A stretch of DNA of 64,000 bases from assembly GCA_025757745.1 (NCBI GenBank), contig CP107217.1:434001-498000 (forward strand), read 5' to 3'. The notes under the pieces were generated by a model that saw only the letters and a program-made list of their open reading frames with translations, was not told where the DNA came from and did not search any database. Both the position numbers and the translations under genes were made by a program. Below are positions 8,652 through 16,693 of this stretch, piece by piece (within the stretch, counting starts at the first letter, position 1; each line of letters begins with the position of its first letter). This DNA is from Coriobacteriaceae bacterium (GTDB lineage: Bacteria; Actinomycetota; Coriobacteriia; Coriobacteriales; Coriobacteriaceae).

Positions 8652-9308
8652 ATGACCCTTCTTGAACTGTTCCAGCTGCTTAAAAAGCACCTCAAGCTGG
8701 TCATTGCCCTTCCGGTGGTCTGCGCGATCGCCATGGGCGTCGTCTCCTTCGCTATGATGGATAACACCTACACCGCCACGACGAGCATGTACGTTCTCGC
8801 CAAGACCGACGATAGCGGTCAGATGAGCTACAACGATCTTTCGGCGAGCCAGATGCTTTCCAACGATATCGCCACGCTGCTCGATAGCGATAGCGTTAAG
8901 GGCGGTGCTGCCAAGGATCTGGGCCTCGCCGATCTGGACGACTACAAGATTTCCGTTTCCTCCGAGACCACGACGCGCGTCATCACACTTTCGGTGACGG
9001 GCACCGATGCCGAGGAGACGGCAGAGGTGGCAAGGGCCATGGCCAGCTCGGTGAGCACGGTCGCCCAGAATGTCGGTGCCGCTCAGAGCATCAACGTTAT
9101 CGATAAGGCTAAGACCCCCGAATCCCCCAGCGGCCCCAAGCGCACGCTGTACGTCGCCGTTGCGTTCCTCGCCGGTATCTTTATCGCAGTTGCCTATGTC
9201 GTTTTGGCAGACATGCTCAATACCCGCATCCGCGGTGCCGAAGAGGCAGAAGAGCTCCTGGGTATTCCCGTTGTTGGCCGAATTCCGGCTATGAAAGGTG
9301 GTAAATAG
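8652..9308 (+). CDS. Wzz/CpsC-type chain-length determinant, membrane activator of BY-kinase
   Basis: 218 residues with membrane segments at about 17-38 and 172-195 enclosing an extracytoplasmic Wzz domain. The short proline-containing pre-TM2 region (KAKTPESPSGPKRT) is typical of CpsC/YveK proteins, which bind and activate the cytoplasmic tyrosine kinase encoded next. GAAAGG precedes the ATG. First gene of a three-gene unit. Confidence 0.88.
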   Translation: MTLLELFQLLKKHLKLVIALPVVCAIAMGVVSFAMMDNTYTATTSMYVLAKTDDSGQMSYNDLSASQMLSNDIATLLDSDSVKGGAAKDLGLADLDDYKISVSSETTTRVITLSVTGTDAEETAEVARAMASSVSTVAQNVGAAQSINVIDKAKTPESPSGPKRTLYVAVAFLAGIFIAVAYVVLADMLNTRIRGAEEAEELLGIPVVGRIPAMKGGK

Positions 9309-9310
9309 GC

Positions 9311-10048
9311 ATGGCTAAGGCAAAGAACACCGATAAGCTCGTTGTACAGAATGCCGCCAAGACCCTTCTGGCCAACATCCGCTTTGCGAGCGTGGACGAC
9401 CCCATTCGCACCATCACCGTTACCTCCTCGATTCCCAACGAGGGCAAGTCAACGGTTGCCATTAACCTTGCTCAGGCAATCGCCACGAGCGGCAAGTCCG
9501 TGCTCCTGGTCGAGGCCGATATGCGCCGCAGGTCCCTTTCCGATATGCTCGGCGTTCGTTCGCGCGGCGGACTCTATGCGGTCCTTTCCGAGCAGATCTC
9601 CATTGACCAGGCAATTGTCGAGACGGGTCAGAAGAACTTCTACTTCCTCGATGCCGAGCCGCATATTCCCAATCCTGCAGACATCATCGTCTCCCATCGC
9701 TTTTCCAAGTTGGTCAAGGCACTGTCTGCTAAGTTCCAGTACGTCATCTTCGATGCTCCTCCGGTCGGCACCTTCATCGATGCTGCCGAGATTGCCAGCC
9801 TGACCGACGGCACGCTGTTCGTGGTGCGCGAAGACTTCACCAAGCGCGAAGAGGCGCTCAACGCTATCGCCCAGCTTAAGAAGTCCGAGAAGGTCAAGCT
9901 CATCGGTACCGTCATGAATTACTGTGAGACCGAGACCAGCGAGTACTACTATTCTTACTACACCAAGGACGGTAAGAAGGTTAAGAAGGGCTCCGCTGAT
10001 CAGGGCACTTCCAAAAAGGGCATCTTCACCAACCGGGCAAACGTTTAG
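9311..10048 (+). CDS. Bacterial tyrosine kinase CpsD/CapB
   Basis: A 245-residue BY-kinase. Walker A (SSIPNEGKST), Walker A' (LLVEADMRRR) and Walker B (YVIFDAPP) are present, and the C-terminal tail carries the clustered tyrosines (SEYYYSYYTKDG) that are autophosphorylated in this family. It starts 2 bases after the Wzz-like gene. With that protein and the phosphatase it forms the usual switch controlling export or polymerisation of surface polysaccharide. Confidence 0.92.
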   Translation: MAKAKNTDKLVVQNAAKTLLANIRFASVDDPIRTITVTSSIPNEGKSTVAINLAQAIATSGKSVLLVEADMRRRSLSDMLGVRSRGGLYAVLSEQISIDQAIVETGQKNFYFLDAEPHIPNPADIIVSHRFSKLVKALSAKFQYVIFDAPPVGTFIDAAEIASLTDGTLFVVREDFTKREEALNAIAQLKKSEKVKLIGTVMNYCETETSEYYYSYYTKDGKKVKKGSADQGTSKKGIFTNRANV

Positions 10049-10065
10049 TTGATTAAGGCCGACCT

Positions 10066-10716
10066 ATGCGTGACATTCATTGCCATATCTTGCCGGGTGT
10101 AGACGACGGCGCCGCCGATCTCGATGAGAGCTTGGCGATGCTCGAGGCTGCCAAGCGGGCCGGTGTAACCAGAATCGTTTGCACTCCTCACTGCCGTGAT
10201 CCCTATTTTGATTACGACAAGATGTGGGATGCCTTTGAGCTATTGCAGGATAACGCAGATGGTTTTCCGCTTCAGATGGGCTTTGAGGTCAACCACCGAA
10301 AGCTTGTCGAGCTGGGCATCGACGCCGCGGAGTACCTGCATTTCGATGGCACCAATGAGTTCCTGCTTGAGCTTTCGACGCATGCTGATCCCTATGCGTT
10401 TAGAGAGTACGAGAGTACGATTTACGATTTGCAATGCCGCGGCTACCAGGTGATCATCGCTCATCCCGAGCGATATCGCGCTGTTCAAAAGGATGTGAGT
10501 GTGGCCGAGCGTCTGGTCGATATGGGTTGCAAGCTGCAGGCTTCGGCTGATTTTATTGCCGGCGGGCGCTTTGGTCGCGAGAAAAAGCCGGCGCAGCGCC
10601 TGTTTGACGAGGGCTTGTACAGCTTTATCGCAAGCGACGCCCACAATGTTCGTCACTACGATTACCTTGCAAAGGCGCGAGCCAAGTTTAGCGTGCGAGG
10701 CGCTCACTTTCGCTAA
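10066..10716 (+). CDS. PHP-family tyrosine phosphatase CpsB/CapC
   Basis: 216 residues. The PHP metal-binding motifs are HCH (residues 5-7), CTPHC (His about 42), AHPER and SDAHN. This Mn-dependent phosphatase dephosphorylates the BY-kinase tail. It closes the operon; no glycosyltransferase, polymerase or flippase gene follows in the window, so the polysaccharide being controlled is encoded elsewhere. Confidence 0.92.
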   Translation: MRDIHCHILPGVDDGAADLDESLAMLEAAKRAGVTRIVCTPHCRDPYFDYDKMWDAFELLQDNADGFPLQMGFEVNHRKLVELGIDAAEYLHFDGTNEFLLELSTHADPYAFREYESTIYDLQCRGYQVIIAHPERYRAVQKDVSVAERLVDMGCKLQASADFIAGGRFGREKKPAQRLFDEGLYSFIASDAHNVRHYDYLAKARAKFSVRGAHFR

Positions 10717-10755
10717 AATCTGTCCCTAACGTTTGCTTTGAACGGAGGGGCGACC

Positions 10756-11256
10756 ATGGATATTCAAATTAAGACGGGATGCTTTGAGGATGCGGCGCTG
10801 GTGCGCCGCGCCGTCTTTATGGACGAACAGGGTTACGAAATCGAGTTCGACCAGATTGATGAGTCTTCTGACTGCATTCATGTGACGCTGTATGTTGATG
10901 GTCAACTCGCCGGCTGCTCGCGCGTGTTTCCCGAGGAGCTGGAGCGCGCGGCAGATGCGGAAGCCCCGGTGTCGCCGGCATGTGACATGGACGAAGACGT
11001 TGCGGCGGGGGAGACCTACATTATGGGGCGCGTCGCCGTGCTGCCGGCTATGCGTCGTCGCGGACTGGCGAGTGTGATCGTCGAGGCCAGCGCTGCGTGT
11101 GCACGCGATGCCGGCGCTAAACTTATTAAGCTGCATGCGCAGGAATACGTGTTGCCGCTCTATGCAAAGGCGGGCTACACGCAAATTGCCCCGGTAGACT
11201 ACGAAGACGAGGGACAGCCCCATGTCTGGATGGCCAAGCGCGTTGATGGCAGATAG
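10756..11256 (+). CDS. GNAT family N-acetyltransferase
   Basis: About 166 residues. The acetyl-CoA loop appears as MGRVAVLPAMRRRGLASVIV, preceded by the usual beta-strand (VTLYVDGQLAGCSRV) and followed by LHAQEYVLPLYAKAGY. The ATG at 10756 follows CGGAGGGG. It resembles ElaA-type GNAT proteins. The substrate is unknown and the neighbours give no hint. Confidence 0.85.
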   Translation: MDIQIKTGCFEDAALVRRAVFMDEQGYEIEFDQIDESSDCIHVTLYVDGQLAGCSRVFPEELERAADAEAPVSPACDMDEDVAAGETYIMGRVAVLPAMRRRGLASVIVEASAACARDAGAKLIKLHAQEYVLPLYAKAGYTQIAPVDYEDEGQPHVWMAKRVDGR

Positions 11257-11402
11257 GGACGTTCCTTTTCTGCCGGCAGTTGGGGCACTCCTTGGCAATT
11301 GGCGCATCAGAGCGCTCTGACATACAGTTTTTCGATTCCGTATGTATATATGCGCGCTAATGGGTTATAAAATCTAAGTCTGAACATAGCAGGTCTGCGA
11401 TG
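11257..11402. promoter_or_regulatory. Intergenic region with palindromes and a likely htpG promoter
   Basis: It contains CTGCCGGCAG, a perfect 12-bp palindrome CAGAGCGCTCTG at 11308-11319, and TATAAAAT at 11366-11373, which is a plausible -10 for htpG. I see no CIRCE element. Confidence 0.45.
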
Positions 11403-11427
11403 CGGCTCGGGCAACCGGGCCGTTTTT
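11403..11427 (+). terminator. Terminator-like hairpin in the htpG leader
   Basis: CGGCTCGG and CCGGGCCG pair around a GCAA loop and are followed at once by TTTTT. It lies between the likely -10 element at 11366 and the htpG start at 11458, so it would fall inside the mRNA leader and could act as an attenuator. Confidence 0.5.
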
Positions 11428-11457
11428 GCGGACGGGGGTAGCGCGAAAGGACTGCAC

Positions 11458-13482
11458 ATGCGTCAATTTAAGACCGAGAGCAAAAAACTGCTCGACCTTA
11501 TGATCAACTCCATCTACACCAATAAGGAAATCTTCCTGCGCGAGCTTATCTCTAACGCGAGCGACGCCGTCGACAAGCTCAACTTTAAGAGCCTGCAGGA
11601 CCCGAGTGTCAAGCTCGATCAGGGCGACCTGGCTATTCGCGTCTCCTTTGATAAAGACGCCCGCACCATTACCATCTCGGATAACGGCATTGGCATGACC
11701 GCCGAGGAGCTCGAGCGCAACCTGGGCACCATCGCCCATTCCGGCTCCGAGGAGTTTAAGACCGAGAACGCCGAGCAGCAGGGCTCCGATGTGGACATTA
11801 TCGGTCAGTTTGGCGTGGGCTTCTACTCGGCCTTTATGGTCGCCAGCCATGTGAAGGTCGTGAGCCGCGCCTATGGCGAGGATACCGCCCACGTTTGGGA
11901 GTCCGACGGTCTTGAGGGTTACACCATCGAGGATGGCGAGCGTGCCGAGCACGGTACCGATGTCATTCTGACGCTGCGTGAGAACGAGAAGCTCGACGCC
12001 GACGGCGAGGCCGAGACCTACGATCGCTTCCTGACCGAGTGGGGCCTCAAGAGCCTGATTCAGCAGTACAGCAACTATGTGCGCTACCCGATTCAGATGA
12101 TGGTGAGCAAGAGCCGCCAGAAACCCAAGCCCGAGGACGCCGGCGACGATTACAAGCCCGAGTACGAGGACTACCAGGAGCTCGAGACCATCAACTCCAT
12201 GACGCCAATCTGGAAGAAGCGCAGCTCCGACGTTGAACAGAAGGATTACAACGAGTTCTACAAGTCCACGTTCCACGACTTTGACGATCCGGCGCGCACC
12301 ATCAGCTTCCATGCTGAGGGCACGCTCGAGTATGACGCCCTGCTGTTTGTGCCGGGCCGCGCGCCGTTCGATCTGTACAGTAAGGACTACGAGAAGGGCC
12401 TGGCGCTCTACAGCTCCAACGTTCTGATCATGGAGAAGTGCGACGACCTGCTGCCCGACTACTACAACTTTGTGCGCGGCGTCGTGGATTCCGCCGACGT
12501 GACGCTCAATATTTCGCGTGAGACGCTGCAGCAGAACCGTCAGCTCAAGGCCATCGCCAAGCGTGTGGAAAAGAAGATCACTGCCGACCTTGAGGATATG
12601 CGTGACAACGACCGCGAGGCCTACGAGAAGTTCTTTGAGAACTTTGGCCGCGGTCTTAAGTACGGCATCTACTCGAGCTATGGCATGAAGGCCGATGAGC
12701 TCGCCGACCTGCTGCTGTTCTGGTCTGCCAAGGAGCAGAAGATGATTACCCTGGCCGAGTATGCCAAGGGCATGCCCGAGGATCAGAAGGCCATTTACTA
12801 CGCCGCCGGCGACTCGCGTGAGCGCTTGGCCAAGATGCCCGTGGTAAAGGGCGTGCTCGACCGCGGCTATGACGTGCTGCTGCTGACGCAGGATGTGGAT
12901 GAGTTCACGTTCCAGGCCATGCGTGAGTACGTTGCCGCCGATATGCCCAAGATCTACGAGGACGATGCTGCCCGCGAGGCTGCCGAGAAGGCCGTTGCCG
13001 ACGGTGCTGAGCCCGAGGTCGAGGATCGTCACTTGGAGCTCAAGAACGTCGCGACCGGTGATCTTGACCTGGCGACCGAGGACGAGAAGAAGGAGGCCGA
13101 GGACGCCACCAAGGAGAACGAGGACCTCTTTAGCGCCATGAAGGAGGCGCTCGGCGACAAGGTCGAGAAGGTCGCCGTCTCTGCGCGCCTGACCGATGCT
13201 CCCGCGTGCATCACCACCGAGGGCCCGCTTTCGCTCGAGATGGAGAAGGTGCTCCAGAAGGGTCCCGAGGGCGCGCCCGACGGTATGCCCAAGAGCCAGC
13301 GCGTGCTCGAGCTCAACGCCAAGCACCCGGTCTTTGCCAAGCTCGTCGCTGCCCAGAAGGCGGGCGACACCGACAAGATCAAGCAGTACTCCGGCCTGCT
13401 CTATGACCAGGCCCTGCTGGTCGAGGGCGTTTTGCCCGAGGACCCCGTGGCCTTCGCGGCGGCTGTCTGCAACTTGATGTAG
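11458..13482 (+). CDS. htpG: Chaperone HtpG (bacterial Hsp90)
   Basis: 674 residues. The N-terminal GHKL ATPase has the expected motifs LISNASDAVDKL, DNGIGMT and GQFGVGFYSAF. The middle domain carries NISRETLQQNR. An acidic insertion (about residues 545-560, EDEKKEAEDATKENEDL) precedes the C-terminal dimerisation region. Length and order match the family. GAAAGGA lies upstream of the ATG. A general stress chaperone in the cytoplasm, with a terminator-like hairpin in its leader. Confidence 0.95.
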   Translation: MRQFKTESKKLLDLMINSIYTNKEIFLRELISNASDAVDKLNFKSLQDPSVKLDQGDLAIRVSFDKDARTITISDNGIGMTAEELERNLGTIAHSGSEEFKTENAEQQGSDVDIIGQFGVGFYSAFMVASHVKVVSRAYGEDTAHVWESDGLEGYTIEDGERAEHGTDVILTLRENEKLDADGEAETYDRFLTEWGLKSLIQQYSNYVRYPIQMMVSKSRQKPKPEDAGDDYKPEYEDYQELETINSMTPIWKKRSSDVEQKDYNEFYKSTFHDFDDPARTISFHAEGTLEYDALLFVPGRAPFDLYSKDYEKGLALYSSNVLIMEKCDDLLPDYYNFVRGVVDSADVTLNISRETLQQNRQLKAIAKRVEKKITADLEDMRDNDREAYEKFFENFGRGLKYGIYSSYGMKADELADLLLFWSAKEQKMITLAEYAKGMPEDQKAIYYAAGDSRERLAKMPVVKGVLDRGYDVLLLTQDVDEFTFQAMREYVAADMPKIYEDDAAREAAEKAVADGAEPEVEDRHLELKNVATGDLDLATEDEKKEAEDATKENEDLFSAMKEALGDKVEKVAVSARLTDAPACITTEGPLSLEMEKVLQKGPEGAPDGMPKSQRVLELNAKHPVFAKLVAAQKAGDTDKIKQYSGLLYDQALLVEGVLPEDPVAFAAAVCNLM

Positions 13483-13489
13483 TTAGGTA

Positions 13490-13517
13490 GTTACGCGGTT
13501 TTACCAAACCGCGTAAC
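13490..13517 (+). terminator. Perfect 12-bp inverted repeat after htpG
   Basis: GTTACGCGGTTT and AAACCGCGTAAC enclose a 4-base loop starting 8 bases after the stop codon. There is no T tract, so if it terminates it does so without the canonical poly-U. Confidence 0.5.
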
Positions 13518-13530
13518 AGCTCGACGCTGC

Positions 13531-13692
13531 AAACGCCCCTAAGCGGCAATCTGACGTTCAATCGTCGGTCGCGTACCGAAGTACGCTTCCCTCCTCTTTC
13601 GCGTCACCTTGCTCGCTTAGGGGCGTTTTCGCTGACTTATGCTCAACCAGCGACGCTTTCGTGGTCCTAAGTAGTCATTGGGGGCGTTTTTG
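13531..13692. other. Structured intergenic element of unknown function
   Basis: AAACGCCCCTAAGC (13531-13544) is the inverted complement of GCTTAGGGGCGTTT (13615-13628). The 70 bases between hold a 6-bp hairpin with a CGAA tetraloop (13571-13586) and a smaller GACG/CGTC hairpin. GGGGCGTTTT recurs at 13678-13691. The layout suggests a branched RNA or a repeated extragenic element. No coding frame is seen. The rest of the gap to 13912 is AT-richer and probably holds the promoter of the next operon. Confidence 0.45.
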
Positions 13693-13912
13693 TTTGACTA
13701 GTCGTTTAAGAACGTCCCCGATGCTATTTGAATTGCTAATTTGTGCGGGTTGTGGTTTTGTGACCTGCTGAAATTTAAGATACTGTACAACTGTACGTTA
13801 ATTCGTCTTCGTAGTATATTGCTACCCGCAAAACTCAATACCATTGTGCTCTGAGACGCTAAAGCGCCTACGTACAATGGTTGTCGATAGTACGATTTGA
13901 TTCAACGACAGG

Positions 13913-16693
13913 ATGGATGGTCCAAGCGTGAGTCTCGGCAGCAAACTATCCAATGCAAAGGTCTCCTTTGCGATATTTAAGCGCGACATTAAGCGACTGC
14001 TTGTGAACCCCGTCGCCTTGGTGGTTACCCTTGGCGTGTGCGTTATTCCCTCGCTGTATGCCTGGTACAACATCGTGGCCAACTGGGATCCGTACGGAAA
14101 CACCCAGGGCATCAAGATTGCCATCGCCAACAACGATCGGGGCACCCAAAACGACCTGGTGGGCGAGCTCAACGCGGGCGATCAGGTCGTCGATCAGCTC
14201 AAGGAGAACGATCAGCTGGGCTGGACCTTCGTCGATTCTGCGGCCGATGCCAAAGAGGGCGTCGAGAGCGGTGAGTACTATGCGGCCATCGTAGTCCCCA
14301 AGAACTTCTCGGATAACCTGGTTTCGATGCTCGACGGCAACTACCATCAGCCCAAGCTTACGTACTACGTCAATGAGAAGAAGAGCGCTATTGCGCCCAA
14401 GGTTACCGACACCGGTGCAAACACCATCGAGGAGCAGATCAACTCGGAATTTGTCTCCACGGTGGGCGAGACCGTTGCCAGTATTGCCAAGGATGCCGGA
14501 GTCGATTTAAAGGACAAGGCAACCCAGACTCAGGATTCGTTGGCCGGTTCGGTATCAGAGGCTTCCGATACGTTGGGCGAAGTGCGTGATTCGATTGGCG
14601 ACATGAATGCCGCCATCGATAAGACGAGTGGTTCCATTGCCTCGGCAGATGCGGCACTTGCCGGTCTGCAGGGTCAGGCGCCGTCGCTGACGCAGGCGAT
14701 CTCCCAGGGCAATGACCTGCTGGGCGAGGCTCGCGCCACGGCGGGCAACTCTGTCGCCTCGCTCTCCAAGGCGCTCTCGGAAGGCAGCCTTGCGCTCACC
14801 AAGACGTCAGCCTCTGCGAACGCTGCCATCGGCAAGCTGACGGGCACGGTCACATCTACGACCACCCGTATCGACAACTCGCTCGAGTCTCTCCAAGCGA
14901 CGATCGACCACAATAAGGCCGTTATCGGGCACTTAGAGATTCTCGCCAATGACACGTCGACAGGTTCCGAGGAAATTGACGCGCGCATTGTATCGACCAT
15001 CGATTTGCTTCGAGAGCAGAATGAAAAGCTTCAGAGCATCAAGGACGGTCTGTCCGCGCAGTCGAGCGCCATGGCGAATGACGCAGCGGCTGTTTCGGGT
15101 GCCAGTGACGCTATCAATAACGCAATTCATACCGGTGCGACCAACCTTGGCCAAGCCCAGACGGACTTGGGCCAAAACGCGCTGCCGAAGGCCTCGAGCG
15201 CGCTCGACTCTTTTGCTGCCGTTTCGGGCGACCTGACCGGTATCGTCTCGGGTATGACACCTACACTTGCAAATGCGCGCGGCACGTTGGCGCAGCTTAG
15301 CGCTACGCTCGGCCAGGCCAAGACCACGCTGTCCCAGACCGATTCCTCGCTTGCCAAGGTCCAGGACAAGCTTGCAACCGCCGCCAATGACATCGCGGCG
15401 CTGCAGACCTCCGAGTCCATGGGCGAGCTGGCCGATCTGATGGGCGTCGATGTCAATGACGTGGCAGATTTCATGGCGTCTCCGGTTGAGTTGACGTCCA
15501 AGTCAATCTATCCGGTCAAGAGCTTTGGCTCGGGCATCGCTCCCTTCTACACCAATCTGGCGCTTTGGGTGGGCGGCTATGTGCTCATCGCCATTTACAA
15601 GCTCGAGGTCGACCGTGAAGGTGTTGGCAGCTTTACGGCGCGCCAAGGCTACTTTGGCCGCTGGTTGCTCCTGGTGATCCTGGGCGCGTTGCAGGCCATT
15701 ATCGTTACGGTGGGAGATCTGGTCATTGGCGTACAGTGCGTCAGTCCGCTCCTATTTGTGCTGGGCGGCATCGCCATCTCATTTACGTACGTCAACATCA
15801 TTTACGCGTTGTCCACTACGTTTAAGCATATCGGCAAGGCAATCGGCGTCATTCTTGTCATCGTGCAGATCCCGGGTTCGTCGGGCATGTACCCCATCGA
15901 GATGATGCCCGGCTTCTTCCAGTGGCTGCACCCGCTGCTGCCCTTTACCTACGGCATCAATCTGCTGCGCGAGACGGTCGGCGGCATGTATTCGTTCAAC
16001 TACCTGTTTAACCTGTGCATTCTGGGCGTGTTCTTGATCGTGGCGCTCTTTATCGGCCTGCAGCTGCGTCCGCTGCTGCTCAACCTTAACCTGCTCTTTG
16101 ATAAACAGCTCTCCACGACCGGTATGATGATTTGCGAGTCCAACGACCTGCCGCGCCAGCGCTACTCGCTGCGCACGGCCATGCGCGTCATGCTCGATTC
16201 CGATTCGTACCGTCGCGAACTGCTCGATCATGCGGTCGCCTTTGAACATCGCTACCCGTACTACATCAAGGGCGGTTTTGCCGCCGTGGTGGGCGTTCAG
16301 GTCCTGCTCTTTGTCCTGTCGACGGTTCTCGATATCGACAATAACGGCAAGATCATCCTGCTTGTCATTTGGATCATCTCGGTTATTGCCATCTGCGGCT
16401 GGCTTATCAATATCGAATATATCCGAGCGAGCCTCAATACCCAGATGCGCATCTCGGCGCTTTCGGATGAGGACCTGCGTCGCGAGATGCGCGAACACAC
16501 GGCCGCCATTCCTGCCGCCCGCCACATGTTTGGCCTCAACGCCAGCGAGCGTGGTGCCAAGGGCGGCGATCAGTCCACGGGCCGCTTGCCGCATATCGGC
16601 TCGCACCATAAATCTCAGGGCAGCGACAGCACAGCCACAAATGATGGAGATACCACCGCGCTTGGCAAGCACTCCAAAGGAGGTGAGGCATAA
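13913..16693 (+). CDS. YhgE/Pip domain membrane protein (first of pair)
   Basis: 926 residues. An N-terminal membrane segment (LVTLGVCVIPSLYAWYNI) leads into the conserved WDPYGNT motif of YhgE/Pip proteins. A long alpha-helical, coiled-coil-like external region (about 180-500) follows, then five or six C-terminal membrane helices of ABC-2 permease type. An extra C-terminal pair of hydrophobic segments (about 785-840) and a charged cytoplasmic tail go beyond the usual family length. Homologues include the Lactococcus phage-infection protein Pip and the EsaA family of type VII secretion. The role here is unknown. It is joined directly to a second YhgE gene. Confidence 0.85.
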   Translation: MDGPSVSLGSKLSNAKVSFAIFKRDIKRLLVNPVALVVTLGVCVIPSLYAWYNIVANWDPYGNTQGIKIAIANNDRGTQNDLVGELNAGDQVVDQLKENDQLGWTFVDSAADAKEGVESGEYYAAIVVPKNFSDNLVSMLDGNYHQPKLTYYVNEKKSAIAPKVTDTGANTIEEQINSEFVSTVGETVASIAKDAGVDLKDKATQTQDSLAGSVSEASDTLGEVRDSIGDMNAAIDKTSGSIASADAALAGLQGQAPSLTQAISQGNDLLGEARATAGNSVASLSKALSEGSLALTKTSASANAAIGKLTGTVTSTTTRIDNSLESLQATIDHNKAVIGHLEILANDTSTGSEEIDARIVSTIDLLREQNEKLQSIKDGLSAQSSAMANDAAAVSGASDAINNAIHTGATNLGQAQTDLGQNALPKASSALDSFAAVSGDLTGIVSGMTPTLANARGTLAQLSATLGQAKTTLSQTDSSLAKVQDKLATAANDIAALQTSESMGELADLMGVDVNDVADFMASPVELTSKSIYPVKSFGSGIAPFYTNLALWVGGYVLIAIYKLEVDREGVGSFTARQGYFGRWLLLVILGALQAIIVTVGDLVIGVQCVSPLLFVLGGIAISFTYVNIIYALSTTFKHIGKAIGVILVIVQIPGSSGMYPIEMMPGFFQWLHPLLPFTYGINLLRETVGGMYSFNYLFNLCILGVFLIVALFIGLQLRPLLLNLNLLFDKQLSTTGMMICESNDLPRQRYSLRTAMRVMLDSDSYRRELLDHAVAFEHRYPYYIKGGFAAVVGVQVLLFVLSTVLDIDNNGKIILLVIWIISVIAICGWLINIEYIRASLNTQMRISALSDEDLRREMREHTAAIPAARHMFGLNASERGAKGGDQSTGRLPHIGSHHKSQGSDSTATNDGDTTALGKHSKGGEA

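Noticed and set aside
11257..11457. CIRCE element controlling htpG
   Set aside because: The TTAGCACTC-N9-GAGTGCTAA pattern is not present.
11374..13326. Very long minus-strand open frame opposite htpG (and similar ones opposite ppc, feoB and kdpA)
   Set aside because: These are shadow frames caused by GC-rich codon use; their sequences are low-complexity and lack ribosome sites.
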